From contig DDSA01000276.1 of assembly GCA_002343715.1 (NCBI GenBank), forward strand, positions 1 through 8,279: a stretch of DNA of 8,279 bases, written 5' to 3'. Made by a program: the position numbers and the translations under genes. Below are positions 6,995-8,279 of the stretch, piece by piece (position 1 is the stretch's first letter; each line of letters begins with the position of its first letter). The notes beneath the pieces were generated by a model, which was given only the letters and a program-made list of their open reading frames with translations, ran no database searches and had not been told where the DNA came from. Origin of the DNA: Phycisphaerales bacterium UBA2402. GTDB taxonomy: Bacteria > Planctomycetota > Phycisphaerae > Phycisphaerales > UBA1924.

Positions 6995-7953
6995 TGAATA
7001 CGACTCAGCCTAGTACCCTCGCCGAACTTCTCGCTGTCATGAGCGACTGCGTTCGACTGCGCATAGCACGGATACTGGAGCAACATGAACTGGCAGTTGG
7101 TGAAGTGGCAAGCGTCTTGCAAATACCACAATCAACTGCGAGCCGACACCTGAAAGCCATGTCGGATATTGGCTGGATCGTGCGCCGGGCTGAAGGGACG
7201 ACTATTTATTACCGTCTGGTTCCTGATGATCTGGCAGAAACGATCCGATCGATTTGGTTAGCAGTCCGTTCGCATCTTGGGGCCAAAGCGGAGTTGCTCG
7301 AGGACGACAAGCGCACCCGCGATGTACTCGCAGAACGCCGAACAGACAGCGCTATGTATTTCGGGCGTGTACGCGGTGAATGGGACCATATACGAGCCGA
7401 ACTTTTTGGCGGACGGTTCACATCCGCTGCGTTGCTCTCCCTGATCCATCCGCGCTGGGTCGTGGCCGATTTCGGGTGCGGTACCGGCAATGTCGCCGAA
7501 GCGCTCAGCCCGGTGGTTGAACGAGTCATCGCGGTGGATCAATCCGAACCGATGCTCGCAGCGGCGAAGGATCGCCTGTGCGGGCGGGACAATATCGACT
7601 TCGTACGTTCCGAACTGGACAGGCTGCCACTCGCCGACCGATCCATCGATGCCGCGGTCTGCATGCTCGTGCTCCACCACGTCGAGGACATCGGCGGGGC
7701 ATTGCGTGAACTGCGGCGTGTTCTTCGCACAGATCGGGGGGGCGGCGTCCTGGCCGTGGTGGACATGGTTGCCCACGACCGGGATGAGTACCGAAGGACA
7801 ATGGGGCACAAGCATCTGGGCTTCTCGAAACAGACCATGTCCTCGGCTCTCGCCGATGCCGGATTCATCAGCACACAGTACCTTGAACTGACAACCGATC
7901 CGAACGCCAAAGGCCCGGCTCTCTTTGTCGCCACCGGCCGCACCCAAGACTAA
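6994..7953 (+). CDS. ArsR-type winged-helix regulator fused to SAM-dependent methyltransferase (SahR-like)
   Basis: The protein is 319 residues from ATG 6994; a GTG at 6982 would add four. Residues about 7-80 form an ArsR/SmtB winged helix: [11 protein letters not shown], the HTH from about VGEVASVL to [10 protein letters not shown] (35-56), then the wing EGTTIYYRL (67-75). The metal-binding ELCVCDL box is replaced by ELAVGEV, so metal sensing is unlikely. Residues about 145-260 are a class I methyltransferase: motif [10 protein letters not shown] (157-165), acidic residue after beta-2 in AVDQSEPML (Asp182), then [20 protein letters not shown]. Such fusions commonly neighbour methionine-cycle genes, and ahcY starts 47 bases downstream here. 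Inference: it senses SAH or SAM through the methyltransferase fold and controls its own operon, like the SahR group of ArsR proteins. It could alternatively also be an active methyltransferase of unknown substrate. The 5' part is richer in A and T than the downstream genes. Confidence 0.85.
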   Translation: MNTTQPSTLAELLAVMSDCVRLRIARILEQHELAVGEVASVLQIPQSTASRHLKAMSDIGWIVRRAEGTTIYYRLVPDDLAETIRSIWLAVRSHLGAKAELLEDDKRTRDVLAERRTDSAMYFGRVRGEWDHIRAELFGGRFTSAALLSLIHPRWVVADFGCGTGNVAEALSPVVERVIAVDQSEPMLAAAKDRLCGRDNIDFVRSELDRLPLADRSIDAAVCMLVLHHVEDIGGALRELRRVLRTDRGGGVLAVVDMVAHDRDEYRRTMGHKHLGFSKQTMSSALADAGFISTQYLELTTDPNAKGPALFVATGRTQD

Positions 7954-8000
7954 CTCGTTTTCATCCGTCTCTTTACAACCACCCCTTTCCACACCCGCAC

Positions 8001-8279
8001 ATGACAGCCATACAAACCCCCCAAGCCGTCACCCCTTCCATTTCCAAGTCCGGCCTCGAGTTCAAGGTCAAAGACCTCGCCCTCGCAGAACTGGGCAGGC
8101 ACGAGATCCGCCTCGCCGAGCACGAAATGCCCGGACTCATGGCCCTGCGTGAGAAGTACGGTTCGCAGAAGCCCCTGAAAGGCGCTCGCATCGCCGGCAG
8201 CCTTCACATGACCGTGCAGACGGCCGTGCTGATCGAAACCCTTGTCGAACTCGGTGCCGAAGTGCGCTGGGCCTCGTGC
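8001..8279 (+). CDS. ahcY: Adenosylhomocysteinase (S-adenosyl-L-homocysteine hydrolase), 5' end only
   Basis: This frame is open from ATG 8001 to the window edge (93 codons). It contains [15 protein letters not shown] (40-54), then [20 protein letters not shown] (61-80), then [10 protein letters not shown] (84-93), the highly conserved N-terminal substrate-domain signature of the family; His69 is the conserved substrate-pocket histidine. The NAD-dependent enzyme splits SAH to adenosine and homocysteine, relieving product inhibition of methyltransferases and feeding methionine regeneration. It follows the ArsR-methyltransferase gene by 47 bases with no terminator, so one operon is likely. The leader is pyrimidine-rich and has no Shine-Dalgarno. 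An N-terminal extension of about 15 residues before the conserved block is present, as in other bacterial forms. Confidence 0.95.
   Translation, partial: MTAIQTPQAVTPSISKSGLEFKVKDLALAELGRHEIRLAEHEMPGLMALREKYGSQKPLKGARIAGSLHMTVQTAVLIETLVELGAEVRWASC

Noticed and set aside
7258..7992. 244-codon minus-strand open frame over the methyltransferase gene
   Set aside because: The plus strand encodes clear methyltransferase motifs over the same bases.
7954..8000. SAH riboswitch before ahcY
   Set aside because: The gap is only 47 pyrimidine-rich bases with no stems; it is too short for the known SAH aptamer.

Overview
The window looks like chromosomal DNA from a planctomycete, most likely the Phycisphaerae/Phycisphaerales. 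Three things suggest this: high GC content, a VPAPGG-type PEP-CTERM-like sorting tail, and a dockerin-like C-terminus ending in Gly-Asp-Cys of the kind annotated in Phycisphaerales as 'GC-type dockerin'. The lineage is an inference from these traits. Start codons generally lack an upstream Shine-Dalgarno sequence.

Layout, left to right. (1) Positions 1-607 hold the 3' end of an exported-protein locus. An FGE-sulfatase-like (SUMF1/EgtB/PvdO fold) domain ends in a PEP-CTERM-like anchor in one frame. A dockerin-like C-terminus follows immediately in another frame with no start codon of its own, so the locus looks like a gene fusion or frameshift relic. A clear intrinsic terminator closes it at 638-660. 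(2) A HAD-superfamily, phosphoglucomutase-like phosphatase lies on the minus strand (773-1426). (3) It is divergent from a GlmU-like sugar nucleotidyltransferase/left-handed beta-helix acyltransferase (1557-2759). (4) A complete three-domain DNA polymerase I, polA (2851-5760), follows. (5) A class C beta-lactamase-type serine hydrolase (about 5825-6895) comes next. (6) An AT-rich intergenic region (6896-6993) carries a good promoter and several repeats. (7) It drives a one-protein fusion of an ArsR-type winged helix to a SAM-dependent methyltransferase (6994-7953). (8) This is followed by the 5' end of S-adenosylhomocysteinase, ahcY (8001 to the window end).

Most genes are housekeeping: DNA repair and replication, envelope sugar-nucleotide chemistry, and the activated-methyl cycle. 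The most informative linkage is the ArsR-methyltransferase fusion directly upstream of ahcY. It fits a SahR-like regulator of SAH/SAM recycling with its own repeat-rich, autoregulated promoter. I see no CRISPR array, tRNA, rRNA, transposase or defence system. The two points that most deserve follow-up are the frame-broken PEP-CTERM/dockerin junction and the SahR-like operator region.
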